64,000 nucleotides of DNA, taken from the NCBI GenBank assembly GCA_022829145.1, contig CM040758.1, positions 22,369,575 through 22,433,574 on the forward strand, read 5' to 3'. The stretch's first letter is position 1. Each line of letters opens with the position of its first letter. Positions 1 to 13,279 of this stretch are shown in pieces. Source of the stretch: Albula goreensis (lineage: Eukaryota > Chordata > Actinopteri > Albuliformes > Albulidae). Below the pieces are notes generated by a model that saw only the letters and a program-made list of their open reading frames with translations, was not told the DNA's origin and made no database searches. Position numbers and translations under genes: made by a program.

Positions 1-1330
1 TATCATAAAATGCCATGCTAAGAGAATTTAGTAAAAATAAATTTAAAAAAACTGCAAACATGCAACTGTTTGAGAATCTGAATAACATTTGGATTTGAGT
101 CTGACAGTTAGCATGTTACCATTCAGATATCAGATTAGCTTGACCCTCCCCATGGTTCAGAGAAAATCATTATGGATGAATACAGGAGAGTATAAAACTT
201 ACAGCTGTCAGAACTGAGGCCAGAAACTCCATTTTATTTAAGATACTGAATTACAATGTATTACCCTTCAGAGTTTGGCAGATGCAACAGAAATATGGAA
301 ATGTTCCACGTTTCAATTATGTTATTGAATTTGTAGGTTTTCGGCTACAGCAACAGTTCTGAACTTCAATCAGTTTCTGTCAGAAAAGCAATACAACACT
401 AACGGGATATTACAAAGGGAAATGGTAATTATTTAGATCAGGATGTTCATGGCATACTTATATCGTAAATGCTTGTGAGATGTACTTGACATAAAAAAAA
501 TGTAAATGCTGGAGAATCATTGGATTAATTTGAGGTGCTTCAAACACAGCAAACTGCTGGGTGGTTATGTCACAGCTGTAATATACGCCATAATGTACTC
601 ATCCAGCCTTGAGGGAAATTGGGAAAAAGTCAGAAAATCCTTTCACAGCCAAAGTACTTCAACTGACATGTATTTGCAACACTGTGCAACCCCATGTCCT
701 TAATATCAAATATGATACATGGCTGAATCTGTTACAGCCCGTCCCAAGATTATGAACGAGATCAAGTCCTAAAAACATCTTAAAAACAATGATACAGTAC
801 ATAATAATAATAATGTGTGTGTTCGTTATTACGAACCATTGTATTTAACTTGAATTTTTAATATAATAGGCATTATGGCAGTTCGTTCGCAAGTACAAGT
901 TGTCTGTAAGTTGAACATTCATAACCAAATCATTCATACCAATCACTTTTCAATAACGTGTAGGAAATGACATGACCAGTTAGTGAAATCAAAGTCCTAT
1001 GTTGCAAACAGAATGGGCATTTATATTGTGTGGACATCCACAATGATATGAATCGGTTTGAAGAAACATAATGGCCAACGAACAGACTTGTCAATCATGG
1101 CTTTTTTTCCTGAATAATAACAAGAAAATTCAGGTAGAAGAAATATCTGTTTCCATCGCATTATCTGTGCCTGTCCAAATTATCTATATGTATTTGGATA
1201 CATCCCAACTAGATCTTAAATCCTAACTTGAAATATGATTAAATGTATCTTTAGGGAAATAAGAATGTTAAAAATATCTAAATGAGTTGAGCAGGGCCTT
1301 TAAAACAGCTTGCATGTGCAATCCTGTTCC
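1..1330. other. AT-rich unique sequence, no gene seen
   Basis: No convincing coding exon, repeat or RNA gene was seen. Open frames here are short, with no plausible splice context. A small ATA/AAT-rich patch occurs near 800-815. Confidence 0.55.
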
Positions 1331-1625
1331 TTTTCCACAGGAAGTCCTGACTGGTCTAGAATTGCTTGGTGAGGGATTTTCTCCTTCAGGAAGACAGATT
1401 GTTCTGTTGACTGGGGCAGTGGTGGTGTTGAGGCGTGGAGGGGATAGCTGTTTCATCTCCTCCATAGATGGCTCCAACAGTGAGGAGTCTTGCCTCTCCT
1501 ACAGATTTTTCGCATTGCACGTTCATGAAGAAGCCACATTTACTTATCCAGGGCTGGTGCTTAGAATTCCGTCCCACCTTTCATTATTAAGATGGAGTAT
1601 TGTGTCATGGAGGCAGCGCTAAACC
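1330..1625. other. Exon-like open segment, product unknown
   Basis: The composition becomes more GC-balanced here and several frames are open on both strands. On the forward strand a pyrimidine-rich tract ending in CCACAG (to 1340) makes a fair splice acceptor, and the frame behind it stays open to a stop at 1620-1622. On the reverse strand a frame rich in Pro, Ser, Thr and Asn is also open. I recognise no domain. A chance open frame or a conserved non-coding block is as likely as an exon. Confidence 0.2.
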
Positions 1626-2090
1626 ACACCTGTATTTGTCCTACTTTGTTCTGGATGGTGTGGCTGTTACCATTTCAGCCCCATTCCTTTATTTAACGTG
1701 GTCTTTATGAGAACTGCAAAACACATTTGAACAGCGACAGAGTTATTAGAATACATCGCATACCATCACACCACACAAATCTTCACAGAAAATATGGAGG
1801 AGACATAGCACTTTAATAAGCTTTGAAATCACATACAATCATGCAAATGCAATCCAAACCCCATTGAAATATGAAGCTGGCTCTGAAACTGGACGTAGTT
1901 CTCGGAAGACTCATTTTGCAAAGTGGTACGCGGCTAACATGAGCGCAAAGGATCTCTCTCTCCCAAACAGCATGATGGATCACAACGGATACAGGAAACA
2001 GCAAATAAAACAATTTATGCATAAAATAATAAATTCTCCCAAAACCTGCCCAGAGCTTTAAATACATTTTTGTTACTTTTTTTCCTCTTA
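1626..2090. other. Unique non-coding sequence
   Basis: No feature can be supported here. It is ordinary AT-rich sequence leading into the microsatellite. Confidence 0.5.
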
Positions 2091-2094
2091 AAGG

Positions 2095-2224
<130 letters not shown>

Positions 2225-2229
2225 CCATG

Positions 2230-2930
2230 TGTCTGTGATTAATGTTACAGTTAAAATCAAAGCCCTTCATTCTGAACACCCACACTGGGGGGAGGAACAT
2301 GTCTTGCAAACAGATTAATATCTGGGCCCACTAATATTCTGTGTGGAGCTGGGGCCCCTCTGTGAATGATGGTCTGTCTGGCTAGAAAATGAACTTCTTC
2401 CCACCACCAGCAATGATTCATGCCGTTCTTGGGAACTTTCTTCTGTGTGTGGGTTGTGGGCTCTCCCTTGCAATGTTCCTGTACTTCTCAACATGCAAAT
2501 TGCATTACATACTCTGCAACTGCTATTTCCATTAACACTGCAAGCACCAAGACTGCATTATCATCAAGCCCCACGAATGGCCAGCGCCTAAATATTTCAT
2601 TCAATGTGATTATGTGAAGATTTCTTAAAATAGTAAAATAGGAGCAGTTGGGATGTCATGGAGAAAGTTGCCATTGACCTCACCTTTTTACCTACATTTT
2701 TGGAATTTTCACAAAATGTTGCTTCAGCAAAGAATTAAAAAAAAAAAAAACCTCATGGCATTGTAACATTTTCATTACATTGTTGTTTTCAGGCTGTCTG
2801 CCATGAGATTGTGTACTCTACTTTGCTGAAGAAACATTTTATGAAAATTTCAGTATATAAAAGTAATGAAGGTTTGCTTTATATTTTGTCTTTTGATATC
2901 TACTGTTAGACTAAAATAGCCTGAACTGAA
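2230..2930. other. Unique non-coding sequence
   Basis: No gene or repeat is recognised apart from a short poly(A) run near 2736-2750. Confidence 0.5.
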
Positions 2931-2939
2931 TAATTCAGC

Positions 2940-3210
2940 AAAATTGCTCCACTTCTACACAATTAGCATTGCAATGCCTTGCCTTTTCTTGTCTTTCTAT
3001 GCCGTGGTAAGCCACCGTTTTAACATCATTGACAGTTTCTTGATTGATGCCGGAGAGGGAAATGGCAAGGTGGACAATGATGAACGATACTACAAGATTA
3101 TTAAAGCTAATGTAGACCGTCAGTTGAATATCATTTGCATAATTGCATGTTATTGAGTGCCTGATGACGGATGGCAAAATGAGCAGGGGACGTTGCTCCA
3201 CGAGATGTCA
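2940..3210. other. Candidate conserved non-coding element
   Basis: This non-repetitive block contains clustered homeodomain-type and TALE-like words (TTGACAG, TTGATTGATG) and a perfect octamer ATTTGCAT at 3133-3140 followed by AATTGCAT. Such clustering is typical of developmental enhancers. A forward frame of about 70 codons is open, but it has no splice context and no recognised domain. Conservation is inferred from appearance only. Confidence 0.3.
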
Positions 3211-4890
3211 TAACGAAGAAATAACATTCTGATGGGTTGTAAAAAAAAAAGAAATAAAACGTGGAGATGAGGGTCAATGAAGATCTCTTGACTCCACAAG
3301 AATTATTTTTTGCACACGTGGCTGGTTGCTATGATCTCATCCCTGTTCATCCCATGTGCTTCTGCGATGGATTAAGAGGAGTGGCTGGAAGCATAAAGGG
3401 TGATGTTATCAGTACATAAGTCTCAATACTGCTGTCTTTCTCTTTGTGTTTGTATAATTTATTTCAAGCAGCTAAACGAAAACAATTTGTATCATAGTTT
3501 CATACTGCAGTCTCTTTCTAGGTTCCTTATTTTTTCATATGTATATTTCAGTTCTCATAATACCAAAGCTACAAATGGTTACATTTCACAGAGATAATTT
3601 AAAAATGCAAGATGATTATGAAAAATATAGGAGAGAATAATTTCCACATCATTTAAATAACCTGTGTATCTAAGGTAAAGCTGACTGCTTATTTTATTTT
3701 ACCGGAACCTTAAAAACCTGCAGTAATGTATTTTGGCTTAGCCGTCATTCCTTGCAATTACTCAGTTCAGTGGGCATCTGTTTAGCGGGACCCCTGAGAG
3801 TTCCCTCCCCATTCGAGCCCCACTAAAGGCTTTAAAGTGATGCCTGTTGCGTCCCTGCTCAACACGCAGCATCTTAAAGAGCCGTATCCTGCGTAAAGGC
3901 CTCTGTATTCACCAGGGTCCTGTTAGATTTTTATGTTTCTACAACATTCATTATGCCCTTGAAACTACTTGGCCTCACCTTCTTGCATTCATCCACTTAG
4001 ACTGTGGGTGTTATAAAGGATGGAAAGATTTTTAATTTTTTTTTTTTAACAGTGTCAGCATCGGCTGCTATCTCATATAAAGCTTATGTCATGCACCAGA
4101 TATTTTACAAGGGGGGGGGGTTTACTTTTGAATACGCAGAATGAGACTGTTTAATTTTGTATTTGGACTGTGTTGGGTTGCAGATTAAGAAGATCACATT
4201 GCGCACAAGTTTCAAAATTCATATCTATGACTGACATACTTAAACAGGGAAGGAACTTGTGATAGTTACAGGAAACTCATTTCACCCTCAGGGAACTCAG
4301 GGAGAAAAGGCAATTTCAAGATGTACAGCCACTGGGGGAGAAGAGAGGTTGCTGAGCAGACATTTTGTGAGTGTGTGAGGTATGATGATGGATTGATTTA
4401 AGGAGGAAACTGTACCCTTGACTGTCGGTTAAGCTACTGTACCACCAAGGTCTTTCATTTGTGAGCAGTGAGCAGAAACCAGTAAAGAAAGATGTAGCCT
4501 CAGTGAATTATGGGACTGACATACTACTATTTCCATTGTAGCAGAACCCCATCCAATTTTATGAAGGCATATGCTTTACTAATAAAGTAATTGTCACTTA
4601 CTACTTCTAATGAAGCTTCTATAGGGGAACTCCACAGGACGGAGAAATTCTGTTAGTTCTTCTGTAATGTATATAGAAGGTAAACTTTTCAAACTACTAA
4701 CAATCCAGCAGCTACGAAATGTGTTTTGCACCTGAGGGGATACTCAAAAATGTAGGCAATTAAGCTCTTTCGTTTACTTACCAGGAGTAGAGAAACCCAC
4801 TGATACTTTTATAAAAAAGTCACTTAATTAATTCTGGAGAAATCCTTCTAATGATTACCCAGAAAGTTTATGGGCCTCTTCCAGGAGCAC
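3211..4890. other. AT-rich unique sequence
   Basis: No gene was recognised. Homopolymers occur near 3241-3250 (A) and 4111-4120 (G). Nothing else stands out. Confidence 0.5.
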
Positions 4891-4892
4891 AA

Positions 4893-5070
4893 ACTAGCTC
4901 CAATCAAAAGTGAAATCTTCAAGTGAGAAGTCTCTCAATGTACAGAGCAGAAGTCACATGTCCCAAGTTTAAATTAGCCAGAAATGACCTTTTCTGCTAC
5001 TGGAGCTACCCAGCCATTTGATAGATTGTGTAGTTTCTCTGAAATATTTCACTTTTGATTGGAGCCAGTT
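4893..5070. mobile_element. MITE-like inverted-repeat element
   Basis: A perfect 20-base arm at 4897-4916 (GCTCCAATCAAAAGTGAAAT) is repeated in inverted orientation at 5046-5065, and the match continues imperfectly for about 15 more bases inward. About 130 bp of unrelated sequence lie between the arms. Two long arms around a short non-coding centre are typical of a miniature inverted-repeat transposable element. No target-site duplication could be fixed, so the superfamily is unknown. Confidence 0.6.
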
Positions 5071-5074
5071 CATG

Positions 5075-5680
5075 TTCAGAAATGATCATTCGCCGGCACA
5101 ATTTCTGCCCAGTAACAGAACATACAATGACAGGGTGGAATGCATGGAATGATAACCATTCTAGCCAACCAGATCCACCCTCAGAAATCTGAAGGAACCA
5201 ATCAGCAGCCTCCTAAGCTCACTATCAACTATTGATTTATTATACGAGACAATGACAAAACATGACAGCTTTTTTTTTTTTTTTTTTTACCGAAATCATG
5301 AATTTAAGTGTTCAACTAGCCAGTCAGTTGTGCTGTAGAAATGTTACCTCCAGTCTTAATTTCTCAGCTGACAGGTGTTCACTGTACCTATTATATACTT
5401 ATTATGGAACAAATTACTTTGTTAAACAACATAACAAATAACATGAAATAACAGTAACCACTGATTTAACAGGTAAAACTACTCCTCCTCTTCAAAATGA
5501 CCCCACCCTGCTCAGCTCACCTCCCACCTCCAGCTGCTACAGGGTCTATTCCTAATGTTACAGGTGATAACAACAACAAATGTCAGGGACCTTGCAGTAC
5601 AATATTTACAATTAACCATATTAAGCAATCTTCAGACTCCATTTGCAAGAAGAACCAAACACACTGAATAGCAGTGCGCA
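5075..5680. other. Unique sequence with poly(T) run
   Basis: Ordinary AT-rich sequence with a poly(T) run at about 5271-5289 and CCAATCA words. No gene is seen. Confidence 0.5.
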
Positions 5681-5689
5681 TTCTCGGCC

Positions 5690-6067
5690 CCCGTTCTGCG
5701 CTGGATGTTGAACACTTAAAGTTTAGGACGGACCCTCAGTGTCACTCACAGCTGTTCAGCGGAGACGCCGGAGTCAGTGAGGGTGTTCATGACGAGCAGA
5801 GGTAGTGACAGAAAGACAGAAAGAGGAAAAAGGGGGGAGGAACGTGATCAAAGGCCTCAGAAGAGAAACGGACAGGGAGAGCCGGCTGGGTTTCTGGCAT
5901 CTGAACTGGGACGCACTCTGAACGGCTGTTCCCATATGAACCTCCGCAGAGGACAGGAGTCAGGGCAGATGACAAACTGAAAACTGGCAGGAGCGGGAAA
6001 GAAATGCCATGAAAAATGTGCGAGACAGAGACGAGATGAAAGAATTAGGAGCCGAACATCAGATGAG
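5690..6067 (+). other. Candidate non-coding exon or promoter-proximal block
   Basis: This block is richer in GC and CpG than its surroundings and purine-rich on the forward strand between about 5800 and 6060. It ends in an excellent 5' splice site, GAG|GTAAGTGA, with the junction after 6067. A frame of 67 codons lies inside (5777-5980), but its product is low-complexity and not recognised. A first exon of a long non-coding RNA would fit, as would chance. Confidence 0.25.
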
Positions 6068-6069
6068 GT

Positions 6070-9000
6070 AAGTGATTAGCCTTGGAGTTCCCACTCATCT
6101 CAGCACTCTCTCTTTTTTCGGCAGTTTCATCTTTAATATTCTGGGGGGGGATTTTGTCTCACTTTCTGCTCTCTCTCATTAGGTTTTCGGTGTCCTCCCG
6201 CCCACGCCTGTCTGATGCTAAAACAAACATCCAGAGGACCCTCCCCTCCCCTTTCATCATTAAGTGTGATACGGCCAACACATTTCAGCGTAAAATTTGA
6301 GTTCCGAGTGATGTTTGCTTCTTTTTGAATACATGAGCCTGTGAAGCAGCATGATCTTATTACTCTGTGCTGCAGAGGACCAGAACCCTCGTGGTAATGG
6401 ATGGAGGTTGTTTTTTCACTCATAACACAGCAATGTAGCATATAAAAACATAGTATTTTCAAAAAGACATCCTGTCTTTCACAATAACTTTTATTGAACT
6501 AATTAATGAACCAGTGCTACTTACTCAATGAAAGCATACATGAGAATCTTGTACTATGGAAAATAGTATCATGTGTTATTGCAACTCTGATTATACCGTG
6601 CATAACACTACATAATCTAAAAACTGGTGGGATAGATTGTAATTCTCCGTTCTCAATAGAAATCCACTGTACTGCACAGTATTTATCACACATATTTATG
6701 AAGTGCTATTGTTCTCATTCAGTTATGTGATCATCATTTTTTTTCATATTGACATATTGACACTACAAGCCATTCAGTTTTGGAAGAGAAAGATATCGAG
6801 CTTAAAGACAAATAAAACAATTCACGCAGAGGAATCACAAATCAGTCTTAACTACAAATACCCTTGCAGAGGGGTTCAGTTGAGATCAATGAGTGTTTTG
6901 ACTTAACTCCAGCTTATTGGCTTCACTGGAGCTCCTGTAGCATAGATACAGGCATAGAGAACCTCTCTGTGGAAATGGAGAAGTGCTCTACAGGGACAGT
7001 GAGAGGAGTTGAAGGACACATTCAGAATGAATGCAGATAGAGTTGGCTCTGAATAGCATATAGCTCGTTGGTGTGAATACCTCAGCAGTACTCCCGATGA
7101 GCCTGTCATGTCGTTTTTATTCACCCATAATCTCTACCTGGTGTCTGACCTCCACTAAAACCTAAGAAGTTTGTCTTTAAACCCACAAGCAGGGGTATAT
7201 GTCCATCCCCCAATCTCTAAATGACCCTAAATGACCCCTTCATACATGGACAGAACAGGAACAGAGTGGAAATCAGATTTTGCAAAGCTCCATCTGCTGG
7301 TGTGTCAAATACAGCATGACACACTGCAGCCCCACCAGTCTCTGGAAAGCGATGACAAAATCCTGTACGTTTCAGCAGGAAACTTGTATTTATGGCAAGA
7401 CAACAAACTGCGTAGCACATAATTCATAACCACTCTCCATCAACACACAGTATTCACCCGTCATCCACAGCAGGGAACGTTCTATATTTTTATATTCCCT
7501 TCATTTCCCCTCTGAGAGGATAGAACAGTCAAAACCAAACCGCGATGTACAGGCAAATGGCACAGGTAAGAGACAATCTGCAGACCTGCTGATTGCAGCA
7601 CTGGCAATAATTGGACATGTTTGAGAGAATTATACAAATTGAACATGACTTATTTCCCGCAGCAGAAAAAAAAATCTGCTGTGTTTGGATTTGGAATCTG
7701 TTAGATGTGAATTCATCAGAGCAGAATGGTGCTAATTGCTTCCCCCTGTGAGTCAAAGTTGGCCACACTGTCCAATGTCAAACTGGGAATACTATTTTAA
7801 AACAAACCCAGGCCTACATATTTACCCCAGGTCCTGTCAAAATACTGTTCCCAGAGGGACAGGGAAAAGATATTTACTTGTCTGATAAGGGGGATCTTTA
7901 GCCATAAAATGAATGACTATTAAAAATTAAACACCAATTGCCCAAATAAGGTATACCAGTCAGTAGTTAATTCTCTATCTCTGACTTTCATCTCTTGTGA
8001 TGACTTTCCCTTTTTTTGGTTTTCATCAAAACATATGAGGAATCCACTGCCATATCCACTGATCATTTGATTATGCAAATAGATTCTTTATAAACAGAGT
8101 GTTCTGGCAACAGAAGGATGGTTTAAGTTTTGCAAACCATTGTAAAAATTCACCAATTTTCTGGAAGGAGTTATTTGATAAGAATGAAAATAACAATGCC
8201 ACTGGAGACATAATTAAGAGAAATTATCCATAACCAATGGGTACGAATAATTCCGCAATTATCATGCTATTAATTATACTTGGTAATCAAGCAAAAAAAA
8301 ATTATGACAGATTTTAAAGTTTAATGGTAAACTCATTTACTGTTAAAAGGTAAACAATAAGTAAATAAGTAAGAAGAAGGTCATTGTACCTGTTATAAAG
8401 TAGCTGTTGTCACGCTTTAGGCCTACTCAATTTGAAGTTTAACTTACAGTTTACAGTTTAACTTTACAATTGGATTGAATCCCCCGTACTGTATCATTAA
8501 ACGTGTATTTGCCCTGAAAGTCTTCATGTGAAATATCCAGCTGTAAAACGGAATACCATAAAGGCACCTTACGTAAGTGACCCTGCAATACTGTGTTGCA
8601 GTAAACAGGGAAGGAAAATTATAATTAAGACTCCAACAGTGTTATGTTTTGTAAGTGCTGCAGGAATCACCATGGTGAAGCTCCAGACTGCTTAATTGGT
8701 TTACAGGTCAATTGCTATGAATTCAGGGGCACTATTTGTGAGAGGTCGACAGTGATGTGTTGCTTTTCAAATAACTAAGTTCCTTCAATTAAACACTTAA
8801 CATTGAACTTGTGATGGCTGTAAAGACAACATGCAATTTTAGTACACATACATAAATATGCTGCAGAATCCTAATGTAAATTCACTTTAAAAATTACTGT
8901 CATTTTATAAACAGTCTGAATCTCATTCTTTTGGGCAGACAGCCCAGACACTGCATTCCATAATTACTGATTAAATGCTATAATTTGTGTAATATTTAGT

Positions 9001-9110
9001 TTAGAAATTAGAGAAATAACATCAAGATGCAATGCATTAATTCATAGAATGCATGGATTTTTTTTTGAAAAACAAAGTAAATGTGGCCAGTAAAAACATG
9101 GAAATTCAAA
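6070..9110. other. AT-rich unique sequence
   Basis: About 3 kb without a recognisable gene. Small tandem words occur, for example TAAATGACCC twice near 7218-7237, and poly(A/T) runs are scattered. Nothing else can be supported. Confidence 0.5.
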
Positions 9111-9114
9111 TCAT

Positions 9115-9370
9115 TTTATTAGTATTTATTAACCATTATACCACAGCGTGGTTAAATACTTGTTTCTGATTGGCTGGAGTGGTGTGCATTATTTCCCAGT
9201 GAATGCATGGTAATAAGGCATGGCTATGAAGTAGTTCCAGTGAAAGTGGCCTCATCACCATTTGAAATCACTACGCAAGCTCATTCAGGTTTACTAAAGA
9301 TACCATTTACAACCCAACATAACGGCAAAATAACATACAACCAAACATAACACCACAGCGAGATCAGAAT
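9115..9370. repeat. Possible degenerate transposon fragment
   Basis: The segment opens with an ACCACAGCG word near 9140 and repeats ACCACAGCG near 9352, with a TCTGATTGGCTGG word between. It resembles non-autonomous DNA transposon sequence seen in fish, but I cannot define ends or a target-site duplication. Confidence 0.2.
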
Positions 9371-9374
9371 TTAG

Positions 9375-12300
9375 GTTTTTTTATTGTTATTGCGCTTCGT
9401 TCTTTTTTGCAAGAGTCCTGGTAAATATCTGTCAATTCTTTTCTGTGAATCACTTTTCTTTGATCACTGTCCTCTTTCCAAATTCAGTTTTTTTCATTTT
9501 TGGGAAATGGTGCTGATATTAGCTAATGATAATGACTTTAGATACTATACTCCTTGATGCATTCAATAATTTTGCTGCTTCTGCAGCTTGGGTATCAATT
9601 AATATACCGCTTTCACAATATGTGATATTTTCCTGTTGCTTCAGAAGTGTTGATTTTAAAATGTATTTCATAGCAGAAAAAATGTTTTCAATTGTTTTGT
9701 TCTCATGAACATGACATCAATTTATAGATGCCTTTTTAAACAGATATTTAATTACCTCAAAATCAGTTCTTTGTTGTTTGGTTTGATCCTTTAGTCTTTC
9801 CACCTGCTGTGTACAACACATTCAATTAGTGGACACTATAGCCTACAGGCAGGATTAACCAGGCAAGTATAAAACCATTGTTTCAATATACACTTGTGAA
9901 TTGAAATGGCATGTACTGAAACATTGTTTTTGTGTTTTCTTTAAAACATTGTCAGTTAAATGATTGTGAATTTCCATTGCCAGTAAATCCTTAACCTTAC
10001 CATTGCAATATATATATATACAGAGGGATTTACTGGACATGTTTGTAAGTCAATGATCATCAAAAGTTATTCCTCCCACTGTAAGAGACCTCTATCCATT
10101 GATATTCACCACTTAACCTTTGCGGTACACAATAGTGTGAGCCATTGAAGCAGGGCTCATTAGCATAATGTTAACCTTCTGTGACTAATGTATTACAGAG
10201 ATGCAAATTTGAGTATCTTTGACGAGATGTACTCTTTCCTTGATTGCTGTAATTAAATACTCAACCTCAATCACAAACATCGGATCTAAGCATTATGCAT
10301 TCATAAGCAGATGACTTGCCCATCGAGATATTCAGGATGTGTTTTTTGTTTTGTTTTTTTTTCAAATATTCATTTGCAGTGTATTTCATTCAGGGAGACA
10401 CCTTGGAAACAATAACAAGCCTCCTGGGTAGAGGGAGCTGTATATTATTTTGTATGCAGTTCAACATTGACAAAGTAATAAATCAACCAACTGTGTTCAC
10501 TGTTTATCCATGGGAAAACAGCACTGACTTTAGCAGCAAGCCAGCAATGATGGCTGCTTGGTCTTTTTCTGCATTTCTTTGCATTTATATCATCTGATTG
10601 CACACATTTTCTTTAGCCTTCACTACTTCACTGCCATGGTCAAAAGAAAGACATTGACTCTGAGTCTGTGAACTGTATCTCAAGACTAAGTTCTTTAATG
10701 TTGTATTGATGCACTGCTGTTAGTTCCTCCTTTTAAATAACCAACTACCTTATGCTAGCAGTGGGCAGCCCTGCCCCTGAGGAAGCACTGGCTATGTACT
10801 GTGGTCACTCAGGGTGACCTGCTGATAGCTAACGCTATACTGGCATGCCCAAGTCCATTTGGGCCATCAGCTAACAGCACAGGCAAGAGTCAAAATCGCA
10901 TTGCCTTGGCTGGAGGGCTTAGCATGCACCATGTGCCACACAGAAGCCCCCCATCAATCCATCCATTTCCAAATGTATTTTACTTGTTGTTTTGATCAAC
11001 ATTAAGAAGCACGTATTTTTAAAGAAACAATAATGAGGAGGGGAACTGCACATAAATTATGGTGCCAATGCACTGCACTTCAAAGGGAGCAAAGCAGGCT
11101 TACCCAAGGATTACTCTGTTAAAATAACTTACAGCATTGGTATGAGAAATATGATTTTGCTAATAATGCCCAATATTCTTAAAATTGGAGGATTTATATT
11201 AAATCAATCATCATAAATTGTTTTGTATTTAAACCGAGATAACATCCTAAATATACCTCTTCAGTGTATCGTATTTATATCAAAATTATCCCTTAATATA
11301 ATTATACTTGAACAAATCGCCAATTCCATTATTAATACTTGGAGAATAGTAGAAGCCGGTTGTCTTTCGAAGTCTCTCTACAGCAGAGAACATTGAACAC
11401 ATTGAACGGTTTGACGAATACATGAATACTGATTTTCAGTCACATTCACTTCCCTGATAATCTATCATCCTATCAGGTTAAAGTGAGGAATGGAGAAAAG
11501 AGGTTTCCATTCCAATCCCATTCCTGTTTCCACTGGCAACATGATGGGAAACGGCATCCCCCAATCACACTCCTTAGCAATGCTGAGACAAACTATCACA
11601 GCCATTTTCACTGCAAGTCAGAGGCAGAGATATCAACTATCAATGTAATATAATGGAAACTATTCAAAACAGCATGTGTAAACCGCGTGGGGGTGGGGGG
11701 AACAGAACAAAAGGAAAGGTCAGAGAAATAGAGGGAAGGTCCTGGAACACTGTTAGCATGGCTGTTTTCATTGGTAAACCTGTTCTCCTTATCTGTCAAA
11801 CACTGAATACTGAATACAGAGAGGCACTAAAATCACAGGAAATCATTTTACCTTGAAGATACTCTCAAAAGATGTGTTCATAAATTATCAGCTGAAATAT
11901 AACTTTTATCTAAAAAAACAAAAACACACAAATTAATTTTCTATCTCACATGTGTACAAGCCCTTAAGAGCTTGATATATACATATTTCTTGTTACATAC
12001 GCACCATGACATAGGTATTACTGAGATGTGAATTAAGACAGTAGTAACATTGTAACTTCAGATAGGAATATCATAATTACAAAGGTATCAGGTATATTAG
12101 CATTTACAGCTAACACTGATATTCCTCCTCAGGAGTCAATCTGTTCCACACAACAGCAGGCAGGTACAGGTAGACCCCAAAGAAAAGGTATCTTTTCAGG
12201 CTGTACTCTGGACCTCCATCCAACCACTTTGCCCTCTCACTCTATCCCCAAAATGAAAAAAAAAAAAAAACGACATGCACTTTCTACAGCACTTGCTATG

Positions 12301-13190
12301 GCCGTCATTGTTTTGTCTGCTATAGAACGGCATATGTTACTTCACAATCCACAGATTTGAAATTGCCGTTGCGCTTGTCGATGAGCATAAGCTGTTCCTG
12401 AAATTCGCTTTGAATTAGAGGCGTCTGGTAAATTGGCTGATATGTAAATGTATACATCTCACCCCCCAAGTGCAAACCATGTGAAATATAATGAGCGTAT
12501 CTTCCTGTTCACCCAAAGTGACCTGATACAGAGCATCTCTAAGACATTGTGAAATTGCCTGAGAAGCTTCATTACCACACCATGTCTGTTGCCATGAACG
12601 TTTGCAGATCTGCATACAGCTCTTTTCAAATGCACGAATATTACACAATAAATAAAGGAAAAAGTATGTCATTTGAGTCATCTTCTACCTACAGCGCTGA
12701 CCCGACTGACCCGTAAGCACGTTTTCTCCTAAATGAAGCCATTTACTGCACGGCGCCATTTCTAAAGAAGTGCGTTTGAAAACACTCTTATGCCATGCCA
12801 GTTAAGACTGATTTTCTTTCAGTTTCTCTGCTTTGTCAAACACATGAAACATTGAAACACATTTGAAGTGTCTTGGAAATGTATTCAAATCCTTGCACAA
12901 TTTTTACATTTAATTGCCTCAGAGCTTCAAATCATTCGTTTTTTTTTTTCATTGCGGCAGCCTCCACTGTCAATTCAGGGGTGTGTAAACGAGCGGGTGC
13001 GCTTCTCGGAACTGGGTGATGTCACCTGCCGCTTCCTTTCACATGGCAGTCCTTATATAGAGCTACCGCAGGCATGAGTCGAATACTCTTCTTAAGCAGC
13101 TTTGTTATGGTCGATGGCGCACACCTACATGACGCCAGGATCTAGGTTGGGTGAAAAGGTATTGATTTGGACTGTCTCTCACTACACAAA
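9375..13190. other. AT-rich unique sequence
   Basis: No coding exon was recognised in this 3.8-kb stretch. It holds a short (TA)n at about 10011-10020, a poly(A) at about 12255-12270, and a slightly GC-richer, conserved-looking patch at 12690-12770. Confidence 0.5.
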
Positions 13191-13197
13191 AAATGTC

Positions 13198-13276
13198 CAG
13201 TGTTAATTCAACACTGAGAGTATACATATGAGTCCAGTTGTTCTCATATGTACACTGTTAGTGTTAAATTAACACC
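13198..13276. mobile_element. Hairpin MITE-like element (GTGTTAAT family)
   Basis: The left arm, 13198-13232, and the right arm, 13243-13276, are inverted copies that match at about 29 of 33 aligned positions around a 10-base loop. Each arm itself starts with a smaller palindrome of the GTGTTAATTCAACAC type. I recall this kind of arm from palindromic non-autonomous elements in fish genomes. It has no coding capacity. The transcript or single strand would fold into a near-perfect hairpin. Confidence 0.65.
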
Positions 13277-13279
13277 AGC

